Under the pieces are notes generated by a model that had not been told where the DNA came from, made no database searches, and saw only the letters and a list, made by a program, of their open reading frames with translations. DNA of 13,851 nt from Archaeoglobi archaeon (GTDB lineage: Archaea > Halobacteriota > Archaeoglobi > Archaeoglobales > Archaeoglobaceae): positions 1 to 13,851 of the forward strand of contig JAPDIT010000031.1 in the NCBI GenBank assembly GCA_029259455.1. Reading direction: 5' to 3'. Shown here piece by piece: positions 6,647-13,248 of the stretch. The position numbers were made by a program, and so were the translations under genes. How positions within the stretch are numbered: position 1 is the stretch's first letter; every line of letters starts with the position of its first letter.

Positions 6647-7108
6647 ATGAATGAAGAAGTAAACAAAATCATTACTTTATGCGGTAAAGATTGGGCTAAA
6701 CTCGGTGTGGAATTCATTTTCCTCGGTGGAAAACAGGAATGTGAGAGCTGCAAAATTAAGAAGACGTGTTTGAAGCTTAAGGAGGGGGCGAAGTACAAGA
6801 TAGTCGGTCTGAGGGATGGAGCTGTTCAGGAGTGTCCGCTGCACGATGAAGGTGTGGTGGCTGTGGAAGTCGTGGAGCTGCCAATAATAGCCCTTGTTGA
6901 TTCAAAAATTGCCGTTGAGGGGGCTAAGATTCATTATGAACGGCGGAACTGTGACGTTTACGACTGTAGCATGTACTCCCTCTGTCACCCCATCGAGCTG
7001 AATAACGGTGATGCTGTGATTGTTGAGAGGATTATAGGTGACGCTCCAGAACAGTGCAGAAAGGGTCACAGCGTGATCGTGGCAGAGCTCAGAAGAGTTG
7101 AGGAGTGA
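6647..7108 (+). CDS. UPF0179 family protein, cysteine-rich
   Basis: A 153-residue archaeal protein of unknown function. The family pattern is clear: IITLCG...GVEFIFLG at the start, C-E-S-C and K-K-T-C-L in the first cysteine cluster, E-C-P-L-H in the middle, a V-D-S-K-I-A-V-E-G-A-K-I stretch, a C-D-V-Y-D-C...L-C-H-P cluster, and a last Q-C-R-K-G. About nine cysteines with nearby histidines suggest zinc or iron-sulfur binding, which I infer only. I chose ATG 6647 because homologues begin near ITL and a GGTGAT ribosome binding site (6637-6642) stands four bases upstream. TTG 6599, overlapping the previous stop as TTGA, is an alternative that would add 16 residues. It is the last gene of the operon and faces the UPF0173 gene 12 bases away. 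Confidence 0.85.
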   Translation: MNEEVNKIITLCGKDWAKLGVEFIFLGGKQECESCKIKKTCLKLKEGAKYKIVGLRDGAVQECPLHDEGVVAVEVVELPIIALVDSKIAVEGAKIHYERRNCDVYDCSMYSLCHPIELNNGDAVIVERIIGDAPEQCRKGHSVIVAELRRVEE

Positions 7109-7120
7109 TGGGACAAAAAA

Positions 7121-7747
7121 TTAGAAGAGTGGCTTAAGAACCACAGCACCATTCACCTTTCTTTTGAACTCCTCAGGATCTGCCGAGGTTTGTGGAATTG
7201 CCCCGAAGTGCATCGGAATGTAGTGCTTAGCCTTTATGTCCTTGGCAGCTTCTACTGCCTCTTCGAGATCCATCGTATAAGTCCCTCCGACAGGTAGAAG
7301 TGCAATGTCAACCTCAATGCTTTTCATCTCCAGAATCTTGTCGGTGTCACCTGCATGGTATATTTTAACGCCGTCAATCTCAAGTATGTAGCCAACGCAG
7401 TTCTCCTTGTGGAACGGCTTGTCAATGTTGTAGGCCGGAACAGCCTTAACCTTCACACCTTTCACTTCAGTCTCCTCTCCAAGCTTTACCTCACAACTCT
7501 CGAAACCCTCGATGATACATCCTGAAGGGTGTATGACGACCGTATCATCTTTTGAGAGCTTTCTGATGCTCTTAACGTCCATGTGGTCAAAGTGGTCGTG
7601 TGTTACTAGGATTACATCAGCCTTCTCAAGTTCTTCAGGTATGTCGTATGGGTCGATGTACACAACCCTGGAACCCTTAATCCTAAAGCCCGCGTGTTTC
7701 AGCCATGTCACCTCAACTCCGTTGTAAACAAAACTGTTTTCTGCCAT
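7121..7747 (-). CDS. UPF0173-type metal-dependent hydrolase (metallo-beta-lactamase fold)
   Basis: A 208-residue compact metallo-beta-lactamase protein of the UlaG-like UPF0173 group. Motifs in order: WLKHAGFRI with the conserved early histidine, IDPYDIP, H50-D-H52-F-D54-H55 as the metal site, a PAYN segment, YHAGDTD carrying the bridging aspartate, LLPVGGTYTM, and YIPMHFGAIP with the final histidine. Length and order match the family. The substrate is unknown, and phosphodiester or lactone hydrolysis has been suggested for relatives. The ATG at 7747 has no ribosome binding site, but a TATA-like box (7769-7776) stands about 25 bases before it. Transcription diverges from S8e. Its 3' end converges on UPF0179. 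Confidence 0.9.
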   Translation of the reverse strand: MAENSFVYNGVEVTWLKHAGFRIKGSRVVYIDPYDIPEELEKADVILVTHDHFDHMDVKSIRKLSKDDTVVIHPSGCIIEGFESCEVKLGEETEVKGVKVKAVPAYNIDKPFHKENCVGYILEIDGVKIYHAGDTDKILEMKSIEVDIALLPVGGTYTMDLEEAVEAAKDIKAKHYIPMHFGAIPQTSADPEEFKRKVNGAVVLKPLF

Positions 7748-7768
7748 AACAGTAAGTTGATTTAATTG

Positions 7769-7776
7769 TTATAAAC
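7769..7776 (-). promoter_or_regulatory. TATA-like box for the UPF0173 gene
   Basis: TTTATAA on the minus strand, centred about 25 bases before ATG 7747, giving a predicted leaderless transcript. The S8e promoter lies only about 20 bases away on the other strand. Confidence 0.5.
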
Positions 7777-7788
7777 ATTTGCTGCTAA

Positions 7789-7797
7789 ACTTTTTAA
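7789..7797 (+). promoter_or_regulatory. TATA-like box for S8e
   Basis: CTTTTTAAG tract about 43 bases before ATG 7836. A start site around 7818 would leave a leader of about 18 bases carrying the GGTGA ribosome binding site (7827-7831). Confidence 0.45.
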
Positions 7798-7835
7798 GCG
7801 GAAGTATTTTATTCCCTATCAGGAGTGGTGAAGGT

Positions 7836-8213
7836 ATGATTTGGCAGGGAAGAAGCAGAAGAAAGCCGAGTGGAGGATTCTACAGGAAAGCCAGAAAAAA
7901 GAGAAAGTACGAGCTTGGTAGAGAGCAGGTAGAGACGCTCATCGGAGAAAGAAAGGTGAAAAAGGTAAGAGTGAGGGGTGGCAACTACAAGTTGAAGCTC
8001 TTCGCCGAAAAGTACGCTAACGTTTACGATCCTAAACAGGGTAAGGTTGTAAGAGCAGAAATCGAAGGCGTTGTTGAAAATCCCGCCCATGTGCACTACG
8101 CGAGGAGAAACGTTATAACGAAAGGTGCGATAATCCAGACCAGCGTAGGAAAGGCGAAAGTAACAAGCAGGCCGAGCCAGGAAGGCGTTATAAACGCAGT
8201 ACTGATAGAATAA
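7836..8213 (+). CDS. rps8e: Small ribosomal subunit protein eS8 (S8e)
   Basis: A 125-residue ribosomal protein of the archaeal/eukaryal eS8 family, part of the 30S subunit. It begins MIWQGRSRRKPSGGFYRKAR, the basic family N-terminus. The core has ETLIGERKVKKVRVRGGNYK, and the C-terminal part has NPAHVHYARRNVITKGAII and a V-T-S-R-P-S-Q-E-G-V end, all standard for the family. ATG 7836 is preceded by GGTGA at 7827-7831, a strong match to the 16S rRNA 3' end, and the in-frame upstream start at 7779 has neither support nor conservation. It is a single gene here, divergent from UPF0173. A 67-base element able to fold strongly begins at the base right after its stop codon. Confidence 0.97.
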   Translation: MIWQGRSRRKPSGGFYRKARKKRKYELGREQVETLIGERKVKKVRVRGGNYKLKLFAEKYANVYDPKQGKVVRAEIEGVVENPAHVHYARRNVITKGAIIQTSVGKAKVTSRPSQEGVINAVLIE

Positions 8214-8280
8214 GGGGTGCCGATAAAAACAACAAACAGCGGTGACGGCGGGATAGCTACTACCGATGAACCGGCACCCC
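8214..8280 (+). ncRNA. Structured RNA candidate directly after S8e
   Basis: A 67-base segment bounded by a perfect 9-base helix, GGGGTGCCG (8214-8222) with CGGCACCCC (8272-8280). Inside are an A-rich 5' single strand (8223-8240) and a second helix: GGT (8241-8243) with ACC (8270-8272), then GA opposite ATGA, then CGG (8246-8248) with CCG (8263-8265). The GA/ATGA internal loop flanked by G-C pairs resembles a kink-turn, the site bound by L7Ae in archaeal small RNAs. It does not fit a standard box C/D RNA (no D box) or an H/ACA RNA (no balanced guide pocket). No T-run follows, so it is not a simple terminator. It may be processed from the S8e transcript, be a 3' UTR regulatory fold, or be a small RNA of its own. 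No family recognised. Confidence 0.5.
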
Positions 8281-8302
8281 GTAAATAGTGTTTAGTCTAA
8301 CA

Positions 8303-8348
8303 GGTTGATAAACTTTTCGCCAGCAATTGACGAAGTTTATAATTAACC
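8303..8348. terminator. Long hairpin between convergent genes
   Basis: GGTT (8303-8306) pairs with AACC (8345-8348) and ATAAACTT (8308-8315) with AAGTTTAT (8333-8340). An extra CG pair lies further in, around a loop of about eleven bases. It stands between the S8e/RNA unit and the 3' end of the hydrolase gene (8355), which are transcribed toward each other, so a two-way terminator or transcript end-protecting hairpin is the simplest reading. Confidence 0.45.
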
Positions 8349-8354
8349 AAAATA

Positions 8355-8882
8355 TTAGTAAAAATCCTTTGATTCTATTATCTTCGCATTGAAAACACTT
8401 TCCATGTGTCTAAGCCCGTACTCGTACTCGTAGTCGCTCAGAGCTTTGGTACAGTCCTTGATGACCTCAACCTCATAACCCCTCAGCACAGCATCTCCAG
8501 CAGTGTGTAGGACGCATATGTTTGTCGCAACTCCGCAAATGTAAAGCTTTTTCACACCAAGCTCTCTGAGGAGGAGGTCTAAATCCGTCCCGAAGAAGGC
8601 TGAGTACCTCCTCTTCTTTATGTAGTAGTCCTCTGGTCTCGGATTCAGCTCATCAACAACCTCTGCACCTTCTGTATTCATCACACAGTGCTTTGGCCAG
8701 ATTCTGAACTCAACATCATCTTCTCTGTGCCAGTCCTGAGTAAAGATTACGGGCATCCTCTCTCTTGCAGCTTCAACAACTCTTGCCGTGGCATCGAAAA
8801 TTTCCTCGGCATCTGGGATGTAGAGCGCACCATTTTTGTAACAGAAGTCCTTCTGCATGTCGACAACAACAAGCGCCTCCAT
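8355..8882 (-). CDS. pncA: Nicotinamidase-like cysteine hydrolase (isochorismatase family)
   Basis: A 175-residue isochorismatase-fold amidase. The catalytic triad is visible as D8 (VVDMQKDF), a lysine at 89 or 90 (YIKKRRYSAF) and C123 (GVATNICV). The metal ligands expected for nicotinamidases are D50 and H52 in TQDWH and H65 in WPKHC, which favours nicotinamide deamidation in NAD recycling over isochorismatase. I chose ATG 8882, where MEALVVVDMQ begins at the first strand, over the in-frame TTG 8903. The reason is that a TATA box (8904-8913) covers the longer start and stands about 26 bases from ATG 8882. The gene diverges from moaC across a 51-base gap. Specificity among amidases is inferred. 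Confidence 0.88.
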   Translation of the reverse strand: MEALVVVDMQKDFCYKNGALYIPDAEEIFDATARVVEAARERMPVIFTQDWHREDDVEFRIWPKHCVMNTEGAEVVDELNPRPEDYYIKKRRYSAFFGTDLDLLLRELGVKKLYICGVATNICVLHTAGDAVLRGYEVEVIKDCTKALSDYEYEYGLRHMESVFNAKIIESKDFY

Positions 8883-8902
8883 ACCTCTTGTTAGTTTTGG
8901 CA

Positions 8903-8914
8903 AGATATATTTTT
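8903..8914. promoter_or_regulatory. Shared TATA box of pncA-like gene and moaC
   Basis: GATATATTTTTA on plus, centred about 26 bases from both ATG 8882 (minus) and ATG 8934 (plus). The near-palindromic ATATAT core could direct transcription both ways. A GAGGAG ribosome binding site for moaC follows at 8919-8924. Confidence 0.5.
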
Positions 8915-8933
8915 ACCTGAGGAGACAGTAGTT

Positions 8934-9404
8934 ATGGAATTCACACACATCGAAGATGGAAAGGTCAGGATGGTTGATGTTTCAGACAAAGATGACGTAG
9001 ACAGGGTCGCTGTTGCTGAGGGCTATATCAAACTAAAGAGTTCTACTATTGAGGCGATTCTGAAGAAAGAAGTGGCCAAAGGAAACGTTATAGCTGCAGC
9101 AAACGTAGCCGGTGTTATGGCAGTCAAGAAGACACCAGAACTCATACCAATGTGTCATCCCATCCCCATAACATCTGTGAAGTTCGACTTTGATATAGAA
9201 GGCGCTGGAATAAGAGTCAGATGCAGTGTTAAGTCTAAAGGCAAGACCGGAGTTGAAATGGAGGCGTTAACGGGAGTTAGTGTCGCACTGCTTACGATAT
9301 GGGACATGGTAAAGAGTCTTGAGAAGGATGAGTATGGCAACTACCCCAAAACCTTAATAGAGGCTATCAGGGTAGTGGAGAAGGTTAAGGGTGGTAAGGA
9401 ATGA
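8934..9404 (+). CDS. moaC: Cyclic pyranopterin monophosphate synthase (MoaC)
   Basis: A 156-residue enzyme that converts the MoaA product to cyclic pyranopterin monophosphate in molybdenum/tungsten cofactor synthesis. Signature segments are K49-G-N-V (active lysine region), IPMCHPIPITSVKFDF with H75, GKTGVEMEALTGVSVALL, and WDMVKSLEKD with D124 and K127. These correspond to the catalytic Lys, His, Asp and Lys of the E. coli protein (K51, H77, D128, K131). Length is normal. The start is preceded by GAGGAG at 8919-8924. Its stop overlaps the start of the DUF47 gene (ATGA, 9401-9404), so the two are co-transcribed. No other Mo-cofactor gene is in the window. Archaeoglobales need tungsten or molybdenum enzymes, so the pathway is expected. 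Confidence 0.96.
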   Translation: MEFTHIEDGKVRMVDVSDKDDVDRVAVAEGYIKLKSSTIEAILKKEVAKGNVIAAANVAGVMAVKKTPELIPMCHPIPITSVKFDFDIEGAGIRVRCSVKSKGKTGVEMEALTGVSVALLTIWDMVKSLEKDEYGNYPKTLIEAIRVVEKVKGGKE

Positions 9405-10036
9405 TTGACAGGATAAAGAAGATTGTCTTTGGTGGGGAAAGGGAGAGAGAGGTTGTAGAGCTAATCGGGAAGCAGATTGAACTCATAATCGACACATGCG
9501 AGCTTATGAAAAACATAATCGAGCGGAGCGATGAGGCTGTGGTCGGAGATGTCTGCGAGGCGGAAAAACTGGGTGACGCTGTTAGAAGGGACATAATTTT
9601 GAAAATTCACTCTGGGGCATTCATTCCAGCACTTCGCTCTGAGTTCTGCAACCTTGCGGAAGAGCTTGACGAAATACTCGATGAGCTCGAAGACTTGGTG
9701 ATGCTTTATTTGCTGATAGATTTCATTCCAGATGAGCTGAGGGACGAATTCATCATGATAGCAGAAATTAACTCCAAAATGGCCTATCTACTCCTTGATG
9801 CATTTAACGCCCTTGAGAAGGGTGGATTGAGCGATGTCCTCTTGAAAATCAAGATATTTGAAGAACAGATTGACGGTATGAAGGGGAGGATCTACGAGAA
9901 GTTGAAGGCGATCGATTTCTCAAACTACGCTGAGTGGTACTTTTTCATAAAATTCGTCGAGAAGCTCATCAACGTCAGCGACCTCATAGAAGATGCTGGC
10001 GATATCATCCAAGTTTTAAGCGTCAGCATACGGTAA
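9401..10036 (+). CDS. DUF47/PhoU-like protein
   Basis: A 211-residue, almost entirely helical acidic protein of the DUF47 family (TIGR00153), structurally related to PhoU. Features are the N-terminal MIDRIKKIVFGGERE, a helix pair with CEAEKLGDAVRRDI (about residues 52-65, the E-x-x-x-D type metal-binding pattern of PhoU), a second acidic repeat LAEELDEILDELEDLV (about 85-100), and a C-terminal helix ending in DLIEDAGDIIQVL. In many genomes DUF47 genes sit beside phosphate or sulfate Pit-type transporters and are thought to regulate them. No transporter is adjacent here, only moaC, with which it shares a 4-base overlap. Its last 14 bases overlap tail to tail with the minus-strand hydrolase gene. 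Function beyond family level is inferred. Confidence 0.88.
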   Translation: MIDRIKKIVFGGEREREVVELIGKQIELIIDTCELMKNIIERSDEAVVGDVCEAEKLGDAVRRDIILKIHSGAFIPALRSEFCNLAEELDEILDELEDLVMLYLLIDFIPDELRDEFIMIAEINSKMAYLLLDAFNALEKGGLSDVLLKIKIFEEQIDGMKGRIYEKLKAIDFSNYAEWYFFIKFVEKLINVSDLIEDAGDIIQVLSVSIR

Positions 10037-10895
10037 AAACCACTTTTCCATCAGATTTTTCCTCCCTAACTTTTCCAGTATCCTTGAGATAGTGCAGAAA
10101 GGCGAGAGTTTCGCAGAGAGCCATGAACTTGTTGAAGTCGTCGAATTTCCTGAAGTTTCCGATGCTCCAGTTTATCTTCGAAGCTATTTCCTCAAGCGTT
10201 CTGTGTCCACTGTTTACAGCATCAAAAACTTCCACCGCTCTCGATGAGTAGTGTTCAATCAGACGGGAAATCCTCCTTTCCGGATCTTTGATTCTCTTTT
10301 CGTGAGCAGGAAAGATTTCTGATATATTTAGCTTAAGGCATTTTTCAAGCGATTTGAGATAATCACTCACTCCGCATGTGTATGTGGGATAGAAACTCAC
10401 GTTTGGAGTTGTTCTGCTTAGAATGAAATCACCGCTGAAAAGGCAGCCGTCAATAAGCACGCTGACATGACCAGCAGTATGTCCGGGAGTCTCTATTATA
10501 TGACTGTCTTTGGTAATCTCGCGCACCTTCGCCTTCTTGGTTAGTTTCATCGCTGCAATAACTCTTAAAGTTTCGGCGTAGTTTTCATTCGCTCCATACA
10601 TTCTGAAAAGCTTTTTGTAGTCTTCAATAAATTTCTCAGGTTTTGAATATATTTCAAGAAACTCAAGTTCACGTTTGTGGATCTCTACATCCTTTTCGCT
10701 GTAAAAAACAAGGCCAACATGGTCTATGTGGTGGTGAGTAATAATCCTCCTTCTCACATCAAACTCCTCCAGCTTCTCCGCATTCTGTGGATTGCAGAAT
10801 CCACCGTCTATCATTATTTCTGAATTCACCACATAGACGTAAGTGTGATCCAGATCCGGGAAAGGTGTTTTTAATCTAACAATCTCAATTTCCAT
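10023..10895 (-). CDS. Metallo-beta-lactamase fold hydrolase, glyoxalase II/LACTB2-like
   Basis: A 290-residue metallo-beta-lactamase protein. Metal motif H54-H-H56-I-D58-H59, then ETPGHTAGHVSV carrying the third histidine, LFSGDFIL with the bridging aspartate, and FPAHE with the last histidine. The C-terminal quarter is a helical tail (SRLIEHYSSRAVEVFDAV, then a short winged-helix-like HRTLEEIASKI...ALCETLAFLHYLKDTGKV). That arrangement is seen in glyoxalase II/LACTB2-like and hydroxyacylglutathione hydrolase-like proteins of archaea. The substrate is unknown: a thioester hydrolase or an endoribonuclease like LACTB2 are both possible. ATG 10895 has a TATA-like box about 27 bases upstream and no ribosome binding site. 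It is divergent from hef. Confidence 0.87.
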   Translation of the reverse strand: MEIEIVRLKTPFPDLDHTYVYVVNSEIMIDGGFCNPQNAEKLEEFDVRRRIITHHHIDHVGLVFYSEKDVEIHKRELEFLEIYSKPEKFIEDYKKLFRMYGANENYAETLRVIAAMKLTKKAKVREITKDSHIIETPGHTAGHVSVLIDGCLFSGDFILSRTTPNVSFYPTYTCGVSDYLKSLEKCLKLNISEIFPAHEKRIKDPERRISRLIEHYSSRAVEVFDAVNSGHRTLEEIASKINWSIGNFRKFDDFNKFMALCETLAFLHYLKDTGKVREEKSDGKVVFTVC

Positions 10896-10916
10896 TAAAT
10901 GCCCTAAAGTTGATGG

Positions 10917-10926
10917 GGTTTAAAAG
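10917..10926 (-). promoter_or_regulatory. TATA-like box for the glyoxalase II-like gene
   Basis: CTTTTAAACC on minus, centred about 27 bases before ATG 10895 and without a ribosome binding site in between. The 116-base gap 10896-11011 holds this box and the separate hef box, and I see nothing else in it. Confidence 0.4.
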
Positions 10927-10982
10927 ATTATACACATTGAGAAGCTTTGAAGTCGAAATCTTGGAGCAGAATTAAAGGTATG

Positions 10983-10993
10983 TTTTTTATTTA
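10983..10993 (+). promoter_or_regulatory. TATA-like box for hef
   Basis: TTTTTTATTTA, centred about 24 bases before the GTG at 11012. No ribosome binding site follows, so a leaderless hef mRNA is likely. Confidence 0.45.
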
Positions 10994-11011
10994 CTACTGC
11001 TAACAAGTTCT

Positions 11012-13237
11012 GTGGAATTCATCACTCACCCCCTGATAAAGGAGAACACGATTGAGAGGAGAATGTACCAGATATCGATTGCGGCTACTGCACTTACCAA
11101 GAACACGCTCGTTGTGATCCCTACAGGACTGGGGAAGACGGCGATTGCTGCACTCGTAATTGCATCGAGACTGCTGAACGAAGAAGGTAAAGTTCTCTTC
11201 TTGGCCCCAACAAAGCCTCTTGTAGAGCAACACGCGAGGTTTTTGAAAAAAGTGCTGAAAGTCGAGGAAATCGTATCTCTTAGCGGCGAAGTTCCTCCAG
11301 AAAAAAGAAAGGAGTTGTGGGGAAATGCGAGAATAATTGTTTCAACACCTCAGGTTATTGAGAACGATCTTCTTGCTGGCAGGATAAGCCTTGAGGATGT
11401 CATACTCATCGTTTTTGATGAAGCTCACAGGGCGGTTGGGAATTACGCGTACGTTTTCATCGCCAAAGAGTACCTGAGAACTGCCAGAAAACCACTGATT
11501 CTCGCAATGACAGCCTCTCCTGGTAGTGATCCGGAAAGAATAATGGAGGTAATCCAGAACCTCGGAATTGAGGCCATAGAAGTCAGAACCGAGTGGGATG
11601 ACGATGTCGCACCCTACCTCGGAAGGAAGAGAATAGAGTGGGTGAAGGTCGACATTCCGGATGAGATGAAGGAGGTAAAGGAGAAACTTGAGGAATGCGT
11701 TAAAATAAGGTTTAAGCGGCTGGGAGAGCTGGGTATAGAGGTTCCAGAGAACTCATCAAAGAGAGACTTGTTGGCTTTACAGGAGGCACTTCAGGCAGAA
11801 GCTGCAGAGAGTGGTAGCTCTGAGACATTCGAAGCATTGTCTATCTTAGCCGAGATACTGAAGCTTCAGCACGCGGTTGAGCTCATAGAGGCTCAGGGAG
11901 TTAAAGCTGTAAAAAGTTATCTCAGAAAACTCGTGAGAGAGGGGATGTCAAGAGGGGGAAGTAAAGCAGCCAAGAGCATCATCAACGATCCTATTTTCAA
12001 GAAAGCTGTTTTGGCCCTCTCAAAGTGTAAAGCTGAACATCCAAAGCTGGAAAAGCTGAAAGAAATTCTCAAGGAGCAGTTTGAGAGAAATCCAGACTCC
12101 AGAGTAATAGTTTTCACAAACTACAGGGATTCTGCGGAGATGCTCGTTAACGAGCTCTCCCCACTCTTTCCCGTTGCAAAGTTTGTGGGACAGGCGAGCA
12201 GAGACAATGACAAGGGAATGAGGCAGAAGGAGCAGATAGAGACCCTCGACAAGTTCAGGAAGGGTGAATACAAAGTTCTCGTTGCAACGTCTGTTGGAGA
12301 AGAGGGGCTTGACATACCATCAACCGACCTCGTAGTTTTTTATGAGGCTGTACCGTCTGAGATCAGAGCTATTCAGAGAAAGGGGAGGACCGGAAGGGGG
12401 AGGGAGGGGAGAATAGTCGTTCTGGTTACTAAGGGGACGAGGGATGAAGCCTACTACTATTCCAGCATGAAGAAAGAGAGGAAGATGTACGATAAAATCC
12501 TAGAAATCAAGCGAATGCTCGACAGGAAGCAGAGAAGTCTTGGAGAGTACGCTTTGGCTGAGGAGGCTGGGATAAAGGTGATTGTGGATTCAAGGGAGCT
12601 CAGATCTGAAGTAGTGAAACGTCTGAGAGAGATCGGAGCGAGCATTGAGGTGAGGAACCTGGAAGTTGCCGATTACGTCGTGAGTGACAGGGTTGCGGTG
12701 GAGAGGAAGACAGTCGAGGACTTTCTGAACAGCATAATTCAGAAGGACAGGCTCTTCTCACAGGCTGCAAAGCTGAAATCAGCCTACAGCAGGCCAGTAA
12801 TAATCATCGAAGGGGAAAACCTTTACAGAGGGGGAATGCATCCAAATGCAGTAAGAGGGGCTATCGCATCGCTTGTTATCGATTTTGGAGTACCTGTATT
12901 GAGAACCAGCGGTCCAAAGGAGACTGCGGATCTGATTTTCGCAATGGCTAGGAGGGAGCAGGAGGAGAAAAGAGGAGGTGTTGTGGAACATGCTGCAAAG
13001 ACAAAAAGGACGCTGAAGGAGGAACAGGAGTACATAGTTTCATCAATTTCGAACGTTGGCAGTGTTATTGCGAAAAATCTTCTCGACTACTTCCAGACGA
13101 TAGAGAATATTGCTACAGCAGATGAGGAGGAGTTGGCTAAGGTGCCAAAGGTTGGAAAAAAGATAGCAAAGCGAATCAGGCGTGTTATGACCACACCCTA
13201 CAGCGAGGCTGGTTTTTACGACAGCGAAAGCTTTTAA
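11012..13237 (+). CDS. hef: Hef: helicase-associated endonuclease for fork-structured DNA
   Basis: A full-length 741-residue archaeal homologue of FANCM/XPF. The N-terminal SF2 helicase has Walker A PTGLGKT (37-43), motif Ia APTKPL (65-70), TPQVIENDL (112-120), DEAH (136-139), TAS (167-169), VFTNYRDSAEM (367-377), GEEGLDIP (429-436) and motif VI QRKGRTGRG (455-463). A helical insert (about 210-340) separates the two RecA lobes, as in Hef. The XPF/MUS81 nuclease domain has VDSREL (525-530), D554 and the catalytic ERKTVED (564-570). Paired helix-hairpin-helix motifs close the protein (about 675-725, with NVGSVIAKNL and VPKVGKKIAKRI). Hef unwinds and cuts stalled or forked DNA for replication restart, and works with PCNA in studied archaea. 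The last residues (FYDSESF) do not obviously form a PCNA motif. GTG 11012 is the start: conservation begins a few residues later and a TATA-like box lies upstream. Confidence 0.98.
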   Translation: MEFITHPLIKENTIERRMYQISIAATALTKNTLVVIPTGLGKTAIAALVIASRLLNEEGKVLFLAPTKPLVEQHARFLKKVLKVEEIVSLSGEVPPEKRKELWGNARIIVSTPQVIENDLLAGRISLEDVILIVFDEAHRAVGNYAYVFIAKEYLRTARKPLILAMTASPGSDPERIMEVIQNLGIEAIEVRTEWDDDVAPYLGRKRIEWVKVDIPDEMKEVKEKLEECVKIRFKRLGELGIEVPENSSKRDLLALQEALQAEAAESGSSETFEALSILAEILKLQHAVELIEAQGVKAVKSYLRKLVREGMSRGGSKAAKSIINDPIFKKAVLALSKCKAEHPKLEKLKEILKEQFERNPDSRVIVFTNYRDSAEMLVNELSPLFPVAKFVGQASRDNDKGMRQKEQIETLDKFRKGEYKVLVATSVGEEGLDIPSTDLVVFYEAVPSEIRAIQRKGRTGRGREGRIVVLVTKGTRDEAYYYSSMKKERKMYDKILEIKRMLDRKQRSLGEYALAEEAGIKVIVDSRELRSEVVKRLREIGASIEVRNLEVADYVVSDRVAVERKTVEDFLNSIIQKDRLFSQAAKLKSAYSRPVIIIEGENLYRGGMHPNAVRGAIASLVIDFGVPVLRTSGPKETADLIFAMARREQEEKRGGVVEHAAKTKRTLKEEQEYIVSSISNVGSVIAKNLLDYFQTIENIATADEEELAKVPKVGKKIAKRIRRVMTTPYSEAGFYDSESF

Positions 13238-13239
13238 TT
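13231..13239 (+). promoter_or_regulatory. TATA-like box for tRNA-Thr, overlapping the hef stop
   Basis: CTTTTAATT spans the last codons and the TAA stop of hef and is centred about 28 bases before the first base of the tRNA at 13263, the normal archaeal tRNA promoter distance. A T-run (13242-13247) just behind it may end hef transcripts. Confidence 0.4.
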
Positions 13240-13241
13240 CC

Positions 13242-13247
13242 TTTTTT
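13242..13247 (+). terminator. T-run after hef
   Basis: Six T residues beginning five bases after the hef stop and ending 15 bases before the tRNA. A plausible archaeal terminator, with no hairpin needed. Confidence 0.35.
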
Positions 13248-13248
13248 G

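Noticed and set aside
7779..7835. Longer S8e start at 7779
   Set aside because: The family begins at MIWQGRS, and GGTGA stands right before ATG 7836. The extension covers the promoter region.
8214..8280. Standard box C/D or H/ACA small RNA, or a fluoride riboswitch
   Set aside because: No D box (CTGA) partners the GATGA. The unpaired strands are about 18 against 0 bases, so there is no guide pocket. It does not match my memory of the fluoride aptamer and lies after, not before, a gene.
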